Shown here: positions 5,368 to 5,371 of the stretch, piece after piece | Layout of the letters: each line of letters begins with the position of its first letter | How positions within the stretch are numbered: position 1 is the stretch's first letter | DNA from: an uncultured Erysipelotrichaceae bacterium | GTDB taxonomy: Bacteria; Bacillota_I; Bacilli_A; RF39; UBA660 | Direction: 5' to 3' | Assembly: GCA_902795725.1 (NCBI GenBank) | Contig: CADBLY010000049.1 | Location: 1-5,371, forward strand | Length of the DNA stretch: 5,371 nucleotides | Notes under the pieces: model-generated | Seen by the model: only the letters and a program-made list of their open reading frames with translations | Database searches by the model: none | What the model was told of the DNA's origin: nothing | Translations under genes and position numbers: made by a program

Positions 5368-5371
5368 ATGA
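5368..5371 (+). CDS. Start of a downstream gene (only the first codon visible)
   Basis: ATG at 5368-5370 follows AAAGGAG (5357-5363) with a 4-base gap, short but workable, and has a TATAAT promoter 48 bases upstream. The product cannot be read. Division-gene neighbours and the GTGGTT repeats make mraZ, the usual head of the division and cell-wall cluster, a reasonable guess and no more. Confidence 0.4.

Overview
The window is AT-rich, uses standard stop codons (no TGA is read through) and has strong GGAGG-type ribosome binding sites. Its core is a Firmicutes-style cell-division block with an isoleucine T-box. This points to a low-GC Bacillota. A gut-associated, uncultured Bacilli/Mollicutes-like lineage (RF39-type) is my guess from the style of the first gene, not something the sequence proves.

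Layout, all on the + strand. (a) 1-602: the C-terminal part of a surface-type, lectin-like protein. Its 5' end seems frameshifted, and near the C-terminus it carries a GC-rich patch (501-566) with extreme codon bias that looks like the variable region of a diversity-generating retroelement. (b) 603-869: an AT-rich intergenic region with two weak hairpins and an extended -10 promoter. (c) 870-1271: sepF. (d) 1272-1337: a short gap holding what looks like a collapsed copy of T-box Stem I. (e) 1338-1817: divIVA. (f) about 1821-2010: an isoleucine T-box leader with specifier codon ATC. (g) 2024-5125: ileS, a type 2 (eukaryote-like) isoleucyl-tRNA synthetase with a G-I-H-H signature in place of H-x-G-H. 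(h) 5151-5174: a strong intrinsic terminator. (i) 5175-5371: a promoter/leader region with GTGGTT repeats, and the first bases of a further gene.

sepF, divIVA and ileS form a compact version of the Firmicutes ylm/divIVA/ileS cluster. SepF anchors FtsZ to the membrane, DivIVA marks curved membrane at septa and poles, and IleRS supplies Ile-tRNA. A promoter before sepF and the terminator after ileS bound the unit. The T-box adds separate control of ileS by uncharged tRNA-Ile. ylmG and ylmH, usual between sepF and divIVA, are absent.

The points most worth following up are the DGR-like variable patch, the altered IleRS signature (linked to strong mupirocin resistance in type 2 enzymes), and the unusual T-box: a Stem I-like repeat before divIVA and an antiterminator sitting on top of a terminator-like helix.
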